From the NCBI GenBank assembly GCA_963281255.1, contig OY725488.1:7599524-7663523 (forward strand): a DNA stretch of 64,000 nt, read 5' to 3'. The notes under the pieces were generated by a model. The model was not told where the DNA came from and searched no databases. It was given only the letters and a program-made list of their open reading frames with translations. The DNA comes from Aphrocallistes beatrix (lineage: Eukaryota; Porifera; Hexactinellida; Sceptrulophora; Aphrocallistidae). Below are positions 1 to 14,100 of this stretch, piece after piece. Made by a program: the position numbers and the translations under genes. The stretch's first letter is position 1. The number at the start of each line of letters is the position of its first letter.

Positions 1-3000
1 ACTGATCGAAATGTATAACCCAAAATACCCATTCTCTACATAATGCCACAGCACACCCAGTGGTGGACTGATCGAAAAGTATAACCCAAAATACCCATTC
101 TCTACATAATGCCACAGGACAACCAGTGGTGGACTGATCGAAAAGCATAACCCAAAATACCCATTCTCTACATAATGCCACAGGACAACCAGTGGTGGAC
201 TGATCGAAAAGTATAACCCAAAATACCCATTCTCTACATAATGCCACAGGACAACCAGTAGTGGACTGATCGAAAAGTATAACCCAAAATGCCCGTTCTC
301 TACATAATGCCACAGGACACCCAGTGGTGGACTGATCGAAAAGTATAACCCAAAATACCCATTCTCTACATAATGCCACAGGACAACCAGTAGTGGACTG
401 ATCGAAAAGTATAACCCAAAATGCCCATTCTCTACATAATGCCACGGGCCACCAGTGGTGGACTGATCGAAAAGTATAACCCAAAATGCCCGTTCGACAA
501 ATAATGCCACAGGACACCAAGTGGTAGACTGATCGATAAATATAACCCAAATGCCCGTTCTCTTCATAATGCCACAGGACACCAAGTGGTAGACTGATCG
601 ATAAATATAACCCAAATGCCCGTTCTCTACATAATGCCACAGGACAACCAGTGGTGGACTGATCGAAAAGTATAACCCAAAATGCCCGTTCTCTACATAA
701 TGCCACAGGACACCCAGTGGTGGACTAATCGAAAAGTATAACCCAAAATGCCCGTTCTCTACATAATGCCACAGGACACCCAGTGGTGGACTGATCGAAA
801 AGTATAACCCAAAATACCCGTTCTCTACATAATGCCACAGGACACCCAGAGGTGGACTGATCGAAAAGTATAACCCAAAATGCCCATTCTCTACATAATG
901 CCACAGGCCACCAGTGGTGGACTGATCGAAAAGTATAACCCAAAATGCCCGTTCGACAAATAATGCCACAGGACACCAAGTGGTAGACTGATCGATAAAT
1001 ATAACCCAAATGCCCGTTCTCTTCATAATGCCACAGGACACCAAGTGGTAGACTGATCGATAAATATAACCCAAATGCCCGTTCTCTACATAATGCCACA
1101 GGACAACCAGTGGTGGACTGATCGAAAAGTATAACCCAAAATGCCCATTCTCTACATAATGCCAGAGGACAACCAGTGGTGGACTGGTCGAAAAGTATAA
1201 CCCAAAAATACCAATTCTCTACATAATGCCACAGCACACCCAGTGGTGGGGTAATCGAAAAGTATAACCCAAATGTCCGTTCTCTACATAATACCACAGG
1301 ACAACCAGTGGTGGACTGATCGAAAAGTATAACCCAAAATGCCCGTTCTCTACATAATGCCACAGGACACCCAGTGGTGGACTGATCGAAATGTATAACC
1401 CAAAATACCCATTCTCTACATAATGCCACAGCACACCCAGTGGTGGACTGATCGAAAAGTATAACGCAAAATACCCATTCTCTACATAATGCCACAGGAC
1501 AACCAGTGGTGGACTGATCGAAAAGCATAACCCAAAATACCCATTCTCTACATAATGCCACAGGACAACCAGTGGTGGACTGATCGAAAAGTATAACCCA
1601 AAATACCCATTCTCTACATAATGCCACAGGACAACCAGTAGTGGACTGATCGAAAAGTATAACCCAAAATGCCCGTTCTCGACATAATGCCACAGGACAC
1701 CCAGTGGTGGACTGATCGAAAAGTATAACCCAAAATACCCGTTCTCTACATAATGCCACAGGACACCCAGTGGTGGACTGATCGAAAAGTATAACCCAAA
1801 ATGCCCGTTCGACACATAATGCCACAGGACACCAAGTGGTAGACTGATCGATAAATATAACCCAAATGCCAGTTCTCTACATAATGCCACAGGACACCAA
1901 GTGGTAGACTGATCGATAAATATAACCCAAATGCCCGTTATCTACATAATGCCACAGGACAACCAGTGGTGGACTGATCGAAAAGTATAACCCAAAATAC
2001 CCGTTCTCTACATATTGCCACAGGACACCAAGTGGTAGACTGATCGATAAATATAACCCAAATGCCCGTTCTCTACATAATGCCACAGGACAACCAGTGG
2101 TGGACTGATCGAAAAGTATAACCCAAAATGCCCGTTCTCTACATAATGCCACAGGACACCCAGTGGTGGACTGATCGAAATGTATAACCCAAAATACCCA
2201 TTCTCTACATAATGCCACAGCACACCCAGTGGTGGACTGATCGAAAAGTATAACGCAAAATACCCATTCTCTACATAATGCCACAGGACAACCAGTGGTG
2301 GACTGATCGAAAAGCATAACCCAAAATACCCATTCTCTACATAATGCCACAGGACACCCAGTGGTGGACTGATCGAAAAGTATAACCCAAAATACCCGTT
2401 CTCTACATAATGCCACAGGACACCCAGAGGTGGACTGATCGAAAAGTATAACCCAAAATGCCCCTTCTCTACATAATGCCACAGGCCACCAGTGGTGGAC
2501 TGATCGAAAAGTATAACCCAAAATGCCCGTTCGACAAATAATGCCACAGGACACCAAGTGGTAGACAGATCGATAAATATAACCCAAATGCCCGTTCTCT
2601 TCATAATGCCACAGGACACCAAGTGGTAGACTGATCGATAAATATAACCCAAATGCCCGTTCTCTTCATAATGCCACAGGACACCAAGTGGTAGACTGAT
2701 CGATAAATATAACCCAAATGCCCGTTCTCTACATAATGCCACAGGACAACCAGTGGTGGACTGATCGAAAAGTATAACCCAAAATGCCCGTTCTCTACAT
2801 AATGCCACAGGACACCCAGTGGTGGACTAATCGAAATGTATAACCCAAAATACCCATTCTCTACATAATGCCACAGCACACCCAGTGGTGGACTGATCGA
2901 AAAGTATAACGCAAAATACCCATTCTCTACATAATGCCACAGGACAACCAGTGGTGGACTGATCGAAAAGTATAACCCAAATAGCCCGTTCTCGACATAA

Positions 3001-6000
3001 TGCCACAGGACACCCAGTGGTGGACTGATCGAAAAGTATAACCCAAAATACCCGTTCTCTACATAATGCCACAGGACACCCAGTGGTGGACTGATCGAAA
3101 AGTATAACCCAAAATGCCCGTTCGACACATAATGCCACATGACACCAAGTGGTAGACTGATCAATAAATATAACCCAAATGCCCGTTCTCTACATAATGC
3201 CACAGGACAACCAGTGGTGGACTGATCGAAAAGTATAACCCAAAATGCCCGTTCTCTACATAATGCCACAGGACACCCAGTGGTGGACTGATCGAAAAGT
3301 ATAACCCAAAATACCCGTTCTCTACATAATGCCACAGGACACCCAGAGGTGGACTGATCGAAAAGTATAACCCAAAATGCCCATTCTCTACATAATGCCA
3401 CAGGCCACCAGTGGTGGACTGATCGAAAAGTATAACCCAAAATGCCCGTTCGACAAATAATGCCACAGGACACCAAGTGGTAGACTGATCGATAAATATA
3501 ACCCAAATGCCCGTTCTCTTCATAATGCCACAGGACACCAAGTGGTAGACTGATCGATAAATATAACCCAAATGCCCGTTCTCTACATAATGCCACAGGA
3601 CAACCAGTGGTGGACTGATCGAAAAGTATAACCCAAAATGCCCATTCTCTACATAATGCCAGAGGACAACCAGTGGTGGACTGGTCGAAAAGTATAACCC
3701 AAAAATACCAATTCTCTACATAATGCCACAGCACACCCAGTGGTGGGGTAATCGAAAAGTATAACCCAAATGTCCGTTCTCTACATAATACCACAGGACA
3801 ACCAGTGGTGGACTGGTCGAAAAGTATAACCCAAAAATACCAATTCTCTACATAATGCCACAGCACACCCAGTGGTGGGGTAATCGAAAAGTATAACCCA
3901 AATGTCCGTTCTCTACATAATACCACAGGACAACCAGTGGTGGACTGATCGAAAAGTATAACCCAAAATGCCCGTTCTCTACATAATGCCACAGGACACC
4001 CAGTGGTGGACTGATCGAAATGTATAACCCAAAATACCCATTCTCTACATAATGCCACAGCACACCCAGTGGTGGACTGATCGAAAAGTATAACGCAAAA
4101 TACCCATTCTCTACATAATGCCACAGGACAACCAGTGGTGGACTGATCGAAAAGCATAACCCAAAATACCCATTCTCTACATAATGCCACAGGACAACCA
4201 GTGGTGGACTGATCGAAAAGTATAACCCAAAATACCCATTCTCTACATAATGCCACAGGACAACCAGTAGTGGACTGATCGAAAAGTATAACCCAAAATG
4301 CCCGTTCTCGACATAATGCCACAGGACACCCAGTGGTGGACTGATCGAAAAGTATAACCCAAAATACCCGTTCTCTACATAATGCCACAGGACACCCAGT
4401 GGTGGACTGATCGAAAAGTATAACCCAAAATGCCCGTTCGACACATAATGCCACAGGACACCAAGTGGTAGACTGATCGATAAATATAACCCAAATGCCA
4501 GTTCTCTACATAATGCCACAGGACACCAAGTGGTAGACTGATCGATAAATATAACCCAAATGCCCGTTATCTACATAATGCCACAGGACAACCAGTGGTG
4601 GACTGATCGAAAAGTATAACCCAAAATACCCGTTCTCTACATATTGCCACAGGACACCAAGTGGTAGACTGATCGATAAATATAACCCAAATGCCCGTTC
4701 TCTACATAATGCCACAGGACAACCAGTGGTGGACTGATCGAAAAGTATAACCCAAAATGCCCGTTCTCTACATAATGCCACAGGACACCCAGTGGTGGAC
4801 TGATCGAAATGTATAACCCAAAATACCCATTCTCTACATAATGCCACAGCACACCCAGTGGTGGACTGATCGAAAAGTATAACGCAAAATACCCATTCTC
4901 TACATAATGCCACAGGACAACCAGTGGTGGACTGATCGAAAAGCATAACCCAAAATACCCATTCTCTACATAATGCCACAGGACACCCAGTGGTGGACTG
5001 ATCGAAAAGTATAACCCAAAATACCCGTTCTCTACATAATGCCACAGGACACCCAGAGGTGGACTGATCGAAAAGTATAACCCAAAATGCCCCTTCTCTA
5101 CATAATGCCACAGGCCACCAGTGGTGGACTGATCGAAAAGTATAACCCAAAATGCCCGTTCGACAAATAATGCCACAGGACACCAAGTGGTAGACAGATC
5201 GATAAATATAACCCAAATGCCCGTTCTCTTCATAATGCCACAGGACACCAAGTGGTAGACTGATCGATAAATATAACCCAAATGCCCGTTCTCTTCATAA
5301 TGCCACAGGACACCAAGTGGTAGACTGATCGATAAATATAACCCAAATGCCCGTTCTCTACATAATGCCACAGGACAACCAGTGGTGGACTGATCGAAAA
5401 GTATAACCCAAAATGCCCGTTCTCTACATAATGCCACAGGACACCCAGTGGTGGACTAATCGAAATGTATAACCCAAAATACCCATTCTCTACATAATGC
5501 CACAGCACACCCAGTGGTGGACTGATCGAAAAGTATAACGCAAAATACCCATTCTCTACATAATGCCACAGGACAACCAGTGGTGGACTGATCGAAAAGT
5601 ATAACCCAAATAGCCCGTTCTCGACATAATGCCACAGGACACCCAGTGGTGGACTGATCGAAAAGTATAACCCAAAATACCCGTTCTCTACATAATGCCA
5701 CAGGACACCCAGTGGTGGACTGATCGAAAAGTATAACCCAAAATGCCCGTTCGACACATAATGCCACATGACACCAAGTGGTAGACTGATCAATAAATAT
5801 AACCCAAATGCCCGTTCTCTACATAATGCCACAGGACAACCAGTGGTGGACTGATCGAAAAGTATAACCCAAAATGCCCGTTCTCTACATAATGCCACAG
5901 GACACCCAGTGGTGGACTGATCGAAAAGTATAACCCAAAATACCCGTTCTCTACATAATGCCACAGGACACCCAGAGGTGGACTGATCGAAAAGTATAAC

Positions 6001-7950
6001 CCAAAATGCCCATTCTCTACATAATGCCACAGGCCACCAGTGGTGGACTGATCGAAAAGTATAACCCAAAATGCCCGTTCGACAAATAATGCCACAGGAC
6101 ACCAAGTGGTAGACTGATCGATAAATATAACCCAAATGCCCGTTCTCTTCATAATGCCACAGGACACCAAGTGGTAGACTGATCGATAAATATAACCCAA
6201 ATGCCCGTTCTCTACATAATGCCACAGGACAACCAGTGGTGGACTGATCGAAAAGTATAACCCAAAATGCCCATTCTCTACATAATGCCAGAGGACAACC
6301 AGTGGTGGACTGGTCGAAAAGTATAACCCAAAAATACCAATTCTCTACATAATGCCACAGCACACCCAGTGGTGGGGTAATCGAAAAGTATAACCCAAAT
6401 GTCCGTTCTCTACATAATACCACAGGACAACCAGTGGTGGACTGATCGAAAAGTATAACCCAAAATGCCCGTTCTCTACATAATGCCACAGGACACCCAG
6501 TGGTGGACTGATCGAAATGTATAACCCAAAATACCCATTCTCTACATAATGCCACAGCACACCCAGTGGTGGACTGATCGAAAAGTATAACGCAAAATAC
6601 CCATTCTCTACATAATGCCACAGGACAACCAGTGGTGGACTGATCGAAAAGCATAACCCAAAATACCCATTCTCTACATAATGCCACAGGACAACCAGTG
6701 GTGGACTGATCGAAAAGTATAACCCAAAATACCCATTCTCTACATAATGCCACAGGACAACCAGTAGTGGACTGATCGAAAAGTATAACCCAAAATGCCC
6801 GTTCTCGACATAATGCCACAGGACACCCAGTGGTGGACTGATCGAAAAGTATAACCCAAAATACCCGTTCTCTACATAATGCCACAGGACACCCAGTGGT
6901 GGACTGATCGAAAAGTATAACCCAAAATGCCCGTTCGACACATAATGCCACAGGACACCAAGTGGTAGACTGATCGATAAATATAACCCAAATGCCAGTT
7001 CTCTACATAATGCCACAGGACACCAAGTGGTAGACTGATCGATAAATATAACCCAAATGCCCGTTATCTACATAATGCCACAGGACAACCAGTGGTGGAC
7101 TGATCGAAAAGTATAACCCAAAATACCCGTTCTCTACATATTGCCACAGGACACCAAGTGGTAGACTGATCGATAAATATAACCCAAATGCCCGTTCTCT
7201 ACATAATGCCACAGGACAACCAGTGGTGGACTGATCGAAAAGTATAACCCAAAATGCCCGTTCTCTACATAATGCCACAGGACACCCAGTGGTGGACTGA
7301 TCGAAATGTATAACCCAAAATACCCATTCTCTACATAATGCCACAGCACACCCAGTGGTGGACTGATCGAAAAGTATAACGCAAAATACCCATTCTCTAC
7401 ATAATGCCACAGGACAACCAGTGGTGGACTGATCGAAAAGCATAACCCAAAATACCCATTCTCTACATAATGCCACAGGACACCCAGTGGTGGACTGATC
7501 GAAAAGTATAACCCAAAATACCCGTTCTCTACATAATGCCACAGGACACCCAGAGGTGGACTGATCGAAAAGTATAACCCAAAATGCCCCTTCTCTACAT
7601 AATGCCACAGGCCACCAGTGGTGGACTGATCGAAAAGTATAACCCAAAATGCCCGTTCGACAAATAATGCCACAGGACACCAAGTGGTAGACAGATCGAT
7701 AAATATAACCCAAATGCCCGTTCTCTTCATAATGCCACAGGACACCAAGTGGTAGACTGATCGATAAATATAACCCAAATGCCCGTTCTCTTCATAATGC
7801 CACAGGACACCAAGTGGTAGACTGATCGATAAATATAACCCAAATGCCCGTTCTCTACATAATGCCACAGGACAACCAGTGGTGGACTGATCGAAAAGTA
7901 TAACCCAAAATGCCCGTTCTCTACATAATGCCACAGGACACCCAGTGGTG
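1..7950. repeat. Satellite domain A: HOR of 2,497-2,629 bp
   Basis: Identical ordered blocks recur at 1,219-1,890, 3,848-4,519 and 6,345-7,016, and again at 1,877-2,587, 4,506-5,216 and 7,003-7,713. The spacing is 2,629 bp for the first interval and 2,497 bp for the second. The 132-bp difference is two monomers, visible as a tandem duplication just before 3,848 (about 3,716-3,847). Copies are nearly base-identical, which indicates recent amplification or homogenisation. Confidence 0.9.
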
Positions 7951-10900
7951 GACTAATCGAAATGTATAACCCAAAATACCCATTCTCTACATAATGCCAC
8001 AGCACACCCAGTGGTGGACTGATCGAAAAGTATAACGCAAAATACCCATTCTCTACATAATGCCACAGGACAACCAGTGGTGGACTGATCGAAAAGTATA
8101 ACCCAAATAGCCCGTTCTCGACATAATGCCACAGGACACCCAGTGGTGGACTGATCGAAAAGTATAACCCAAAATACCCGTTCTCTACATAATGCCACAG
8201 GACACCCAGTGGTGGACTGATCGAAAAGTATAACCCAAAATGCCCGTTCGACACATAATGCCACAGGACACCAAGTGGTAGACTGATCAATAAATATAAC
8301 CCAAATGCCCGTTCTCTACATAATGCCACAGGACAACCAGTGGTGGACTGATCGAAAAGTATAACCCAAAATGCCCGTTCTCTACATAATGCCACAGGAC
8401 ACCCAGTGGTGGACTGATCGAAATGTATAACCCAAAATACCCATTCTCTACATAATGCCACAGCACACCCAGTGGTGGACTGATCGAAAAGTATAACGCA
8501 AAATACCCATTCTCTACATAATGCCACAGGACAACCAGTGGTGGACTGATCGAAAAGCATAACCCAAAATACCCATTCTCTACATAATGCCACAGGACAA
8601 CCAGTGGTGGACTGATCGAAAAGTATAACCCAAAATACCCATTCTCTACATAATGCCACAGGACAACCAGTGGTGGACTGATCGAAAAGTATAACCCAAA
8701 ATACCCATTCTCTACATAATGCCACAGCACACCCAGAGGTGGACTGATCGAAAAGTATAACGCAAAATACCCATTCTCTACATAATGCCACAGGACAATC
8801 AGTGGTGGACTGATCGAAAAGCATAACCCAAAATACCCATTCTCTACATAATGCCACAGGACAACCAGTGGTGGACTGATGGAAAAGTATAACTCAAAAT
8901 ACCCATTCTCTACATAATGCCACAGGACAACCAGTGGTGGACTGATCGAAAAGTATAACCCAAAATGCCCGTTCTCGACATAATGCCACAGGACACCCAG
9001 TGGTGGACTGATCGAAAAGTATAACCCAAAATACCCGTTCTCTACATAATGCCACAGGACACCTAGTGGTGGACTGATCGAAAAGTATAACCCAAAATGC
9101 CCGTTCGACACATAATGCCACAGGACACCAAGTGGTAGACTGATCGATAAATATAACCCAAATGCCAGTTCTCTACATAATGCCACAGGACACCAAGTGG
9201 TAGACTAATCGATAAATATAACCCAAATGCCCGTTATCTACATAATGCCACAGGACAACCAGTGGTGGATTGATCGAAAAGTATAACCCAAAATACCCGT
9301 TCTCTACATAATGCCACAGGACACCAAGTGGTAGACTGATCGATAAATATAACCCAAATGCCCGTTCTCTACATAATGCCACAGGACAACCAGTGGTGGA
9401 CTGATCGAAAAGTATAACCCAAAATGCCCGTTCTCTACATAATGCCACAGGACACCCAGTGGTGGACTGATCGAAATGTATAACCCAAAATACCCATTCT
9501 CTACATAATGTCACAGCACACCCAGTGGTGGACTGATCGAAAAGTATAACGCAAAATACCCATTCTCTACATAATGCCACAGGACAACCAGTGGTGGACT
9601 GATCGAAAAGCATAACCCAAAATACCCATCCTCTACATAATGCCACAGGACAACCAGTGGTGGACTGATCGAAAAGTATAACCCAAAATACCCATTCTCT
9701 ACATAATGCCACAGGACAACCAGTGGTGGACTGATCGAAAAGTATAACCCACAATGCCCGTTCTCTACATAATGCCACAGGACAACCAGTGGTGGACTGA
9801 TCGAAAAGTATAACCCAAAATGCCCGTTCTCTACATAATGCCACAGGACACCCAGTGGTGGACTGATCGAAATGTATAACCCAAAATACCCATTCTCTAC
9901 ATAATGCCACAGGACAACCAGTGGTGGACTGATCGAAAAGTATAACCCAAAATGCCCGTTCTCTACATAATGCCACAGGACAACCAGTGGTGGACTGATC
10001 GAAAAGTATAACCCAAAATGCCCGTTCTCTACATAATGCCACAGGACACCCAGTGGTGGACTGATCGAAATGTATAACCCAAAATACCCGTTCTCGACAT
10101 AATGCCACAGGACACCCAGTGGTGGACTGATCGAAAAGTATAACCCAAAATACCCGTTCTCTACATAATGCCACAGGACACCCAGTGGTGGACTGATCGA
10201 AAAGTATAACCCAAAATGCCCGTTCGACACATAATGCCACAGGACACCAAGTGGTAGACTGATCGATAAATATAATCCAAATGCCAGTTCTCTACATAAT
10301 GCCACAGGACACCAAGTGGTAGACTGATCGATAAATATAACCCAAATGCCCGTTATCTACATAATGCCACAGGACAACCAGTGGTGGATTGATCGAAAAG
10401 TATAACCCAAAATACCCGTTCTCTACATAATGCCACAGGACACCAAGTGGTAGACTGATCGATAAATATAACCCAAATGCCCGTTCTCTACATAATGCCA
10501 CAGGACACCCAGTGGTGGACTGATCGAAATGTATAACCCAAAATACCCATTCTCTACATAATGCCACAGCACACCCAGTGGTGGACTGATCGAAAAGTAT
10601 AACCCAAAATGCCCGTTCTCTACATAATGCCACAGGACACCCAGTGGTGGACTGATCGAAATGTATAACCCAAAATACCCATTCTCTACATAATGCCACA
10701 GCACACCCAGTGGTGGACTGATCGAAAAGTATAACCCAAAATACCCATTCTCTACATAATGCCACAGGACACCCAGTGGTGGACTGATCGAAATGTATAA
10801 CCCAAAATACCCGTTCTCTACATAATGCCACAGGACACCCAGTGGTGGACTGATCGAAAAGTATAACCCAAAATACCCGTTCTCTACATAATGCCACAGG

Positions 10901-11170
10901 ACACCCAGTGGTGGACTGATCGAAAAGTATAACCCAAAATGCCCATTCTCTACATAATGCGATAGTCACCAGTGGTGGACTGATCGAAAAGTATAACCCA
11001 AAATGCCCGTTTGACACATAATGCCACAGGACACCAAGTGGTAGACTGATCGATAAATATAACCCAAATGCCAGTTCTCTACATAATGCCACAGGACACC
11101 AAGTGGTAGACTGATCGATAAATATAACCCAAATGCCAGTTCTCTACATAATGCCACAGGACACCAAGTG
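7950..11170. repeat. Satellite domain B: block duplicated at 25.5-30.2 kb
   Basis: This segment reappears later in the array. The block at 8,894-9,121 matches 26,502-26,729 and the stretch starting at 9,511 matches 27,119 (offset 17,608). The stretch at 10,423 matches 27,899 (offset 17,476, two monomers fewer), and 10,966-11,157 matches 30,020-30,211 (offset 19,054). It contains private variants such as ATGTCACAGC near 9,508 and a TTGATCG change near 9,270 that mark the duplicate. Confidence 0.8.
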
Positions 11171-14100
11171 GTAGACTGATCGATAAATATAGCCCAAATG
11201 CCCGTTATCTACATAATGCCACAGGACAACCAGTGGTGGACTGATCGAAAAGTATAACCCAAAATACCCATTCTCTACATAATGCCACAGGACAACCAGT
11301 GGTGTACTGATCGAAAAGTATAACCCAAAATACACATTCTCTACATAATGCCACAGGACAACCAGTGGTGGACTGATCGAAAAGTATAACCCAAAATGCC
11401 CGTTCTCTACATAATGCCACAGGACACCCAGTGGTGGACTGATCGAAAAGTATAACCCAAAATACCCATTCTCTACATAATGGCACAGGACAACCAGTGG
11501 TGGACTGATCGAAAAGTATAACCCAAAATGCCCGTTCTCGACATAATGCCACAGGACACCCAGTGGTGGACTGATCGAAAAGTATAACGCAAAATACCCG
11601 TTCTCTACATAATGCCACAGGACACCCAGTGGTGGACTGATCGAAAAGCATAACCCAAAATACCCATTCTCTACATAATGCCACAGGACAACCAGTGGTG
11701 GACTGATCGAAAAGTATAACCCAAAATACCCATTCTCTACATAATGCCACAGGACAACCAGTTGTGTACTGATCGAAAAGTATAACCCAAAATACACATT
11801 CTCTACATAATGCCACAGGACAACCAGTGGTGGACTGATCGAAAAGTATAACCCAAAATGCCCGTTCTCTACATAATGCCACAGGACACCCAGTGGTGGA
11901 CTGATCGAAAAGTATAACCCAAAATACCCATTCTCTACATAATGGCACAGGACAACCAGTGGTGGACTGATCGAAAAGTATAACCCAAAATGCCCGTTCT
12001 CGACATAATGCCACAGGACACCCAGTGGTGGACTGATCGAAAAGTATAACGCAAAATACCCGTTCTCTACATAATGCCACAGGACACCCAGTGGTGGACT
12101 GATCGAAAAGCATAACCCAAAATACCCATTCTCTACATAATGCCACAGGACAACCAGTGGTGGACTGATCGAAAAGTATAACCCAAAATACCCATTCTCT
12201 ACATAATGCCACAGGACAACCAGTGGTGGACTGATCGAAAAGTATAACCCAAAATGCCCATTCTCTACATAATGCGACAGTCACCAGTGGTGGACTGATC
12301 GAAAAGTATAACCCAAAATGCCCGTTTGACACATAATGCCACAGGACACCAAGTGGTAGACTGATCGATAAATATAACCCAAATGCCAGTTCTCTACATA
12401 ATGCCACAGGACACCAAGTGGTAGACTGATCGATAAATATAACCCAAATGCCCGTTATCTACATAATGCCACAGGACAACCAGTGGTGGACTGATCGAAA
12501 AGTATAACCCAAAATACCCGTTCTCTACATAATGCCACAGGACACCAAGTGATAGACTGATCGATAAATATAACCCAAATGCCCGTTCTCTACATAATGC
12601 CACAGGACAACCAGTGGTGGACTGATCGAAAAGTATAACGCAAAATACCCATTCTCTACATAATGCCACAGGACAACCAGTGGTGGACCGATCGAAAAGT
12701 ATAACCCAAAATGCCCATTCTCTACATAATGCCACAGGCCACCAGTGGTGGACTGATCGAAAAGTATCACCCAAATACCCGTTCTCTATATTATGCCACA
12801 GGACACCCAGTGGAGGACTGATCGAAAAGTATAACCCAAAATGCCCATTCTCTACATAATGCCAGAGGACAACCAGTGGTGGACTGGTCGAAAAGTATAA
12901 CCCAAAAATACCAATTCTCTACATAATGCCACAGCACACCCAGTGGTGGGGTAATCGAAAAGTATAACCCAAATGTCCGTTCTCTACATAATGCCACAGG
13001 ACACCCAGTGGTGGACTGATCGAAAAGTATAACCCAAAATACCCGTTCTCTACATAATGCCACAGGACACCAAGTGATAGACTGATCGATAAATATAACC
13101 CAAATGCCCGTTCTCTACATAATGCCACAGGACAACCAGTGGTGGACTGATCGAAAAGTATAACGCAAAATACCCATTCTCTACATAATGCCACAGGCCA
13201 CCAGTGGTGGACTGATCGAAAAGTATCACCCAAATACCCGTTCTCTATATTATGCCACAGGACACCCAGTGGAGGACTGATCGAAAAGTATAACCCAAAA
13301 TGCCCATTCTCTACATAATGCCAGAGGACAACCAGTGGTGGACTGGTCGAAAAGTATAACCCAAAAATACCAATTCTCTACATAATGCCACAGCACACCC
13401 AGTGGTGGGGTAATCGAAAAGTATAACCCAAATGTCCGTTCTCTACATAATGCCACAGGACAACCAGTGGTGGACTGATCGAAAAGTATAACTCAAAATA
13501 CCCATTCTCTACATAATGCCACAGGACAACCAGTGGTGGACTGATCGAAAAGTATAACCCAAAATACCCATTCTCTACATAATGCCACAGGACAACCAGT
13601 GGTGGACTGATCGAAAAGTATAACCCAAAATGCCCGTTCTCGACATAATACCACAGGACACCCAGTGGTGGACTGATCTTAAAGTATAACCCAAAATACC
13701 CGTTCTCTACATAATGCCACAGGACACCCAGTGGTGGACTGATCGATAAATATAACCCAAATGCCAGTTCTCTACATAATGCCACAGGACACCAAGTGGT
13801 AGACTGATCGATAAATATAACCCAAATGCCAGTTCTCTACATAATCCCACAGGACACCAAGTGGTAGACTGATCGATAAATATAGCCCAAATGCCCGTTA
13901 TCTACATAATGCCACAGGACAACCAGTGGTGGACTGATCGAAAAGTATAACCCAAAATACCCATTCTCTACATAATGCCACAGGACAACCAGTGGTGTAC
14001 TGATCGAAAAGTATAACCCAAAATACACATTCTCTACATAATGCCACAGGACAACCAGTGGTGGACTGATCGAAAAGTATAACCCAAAATACCCATTCTC

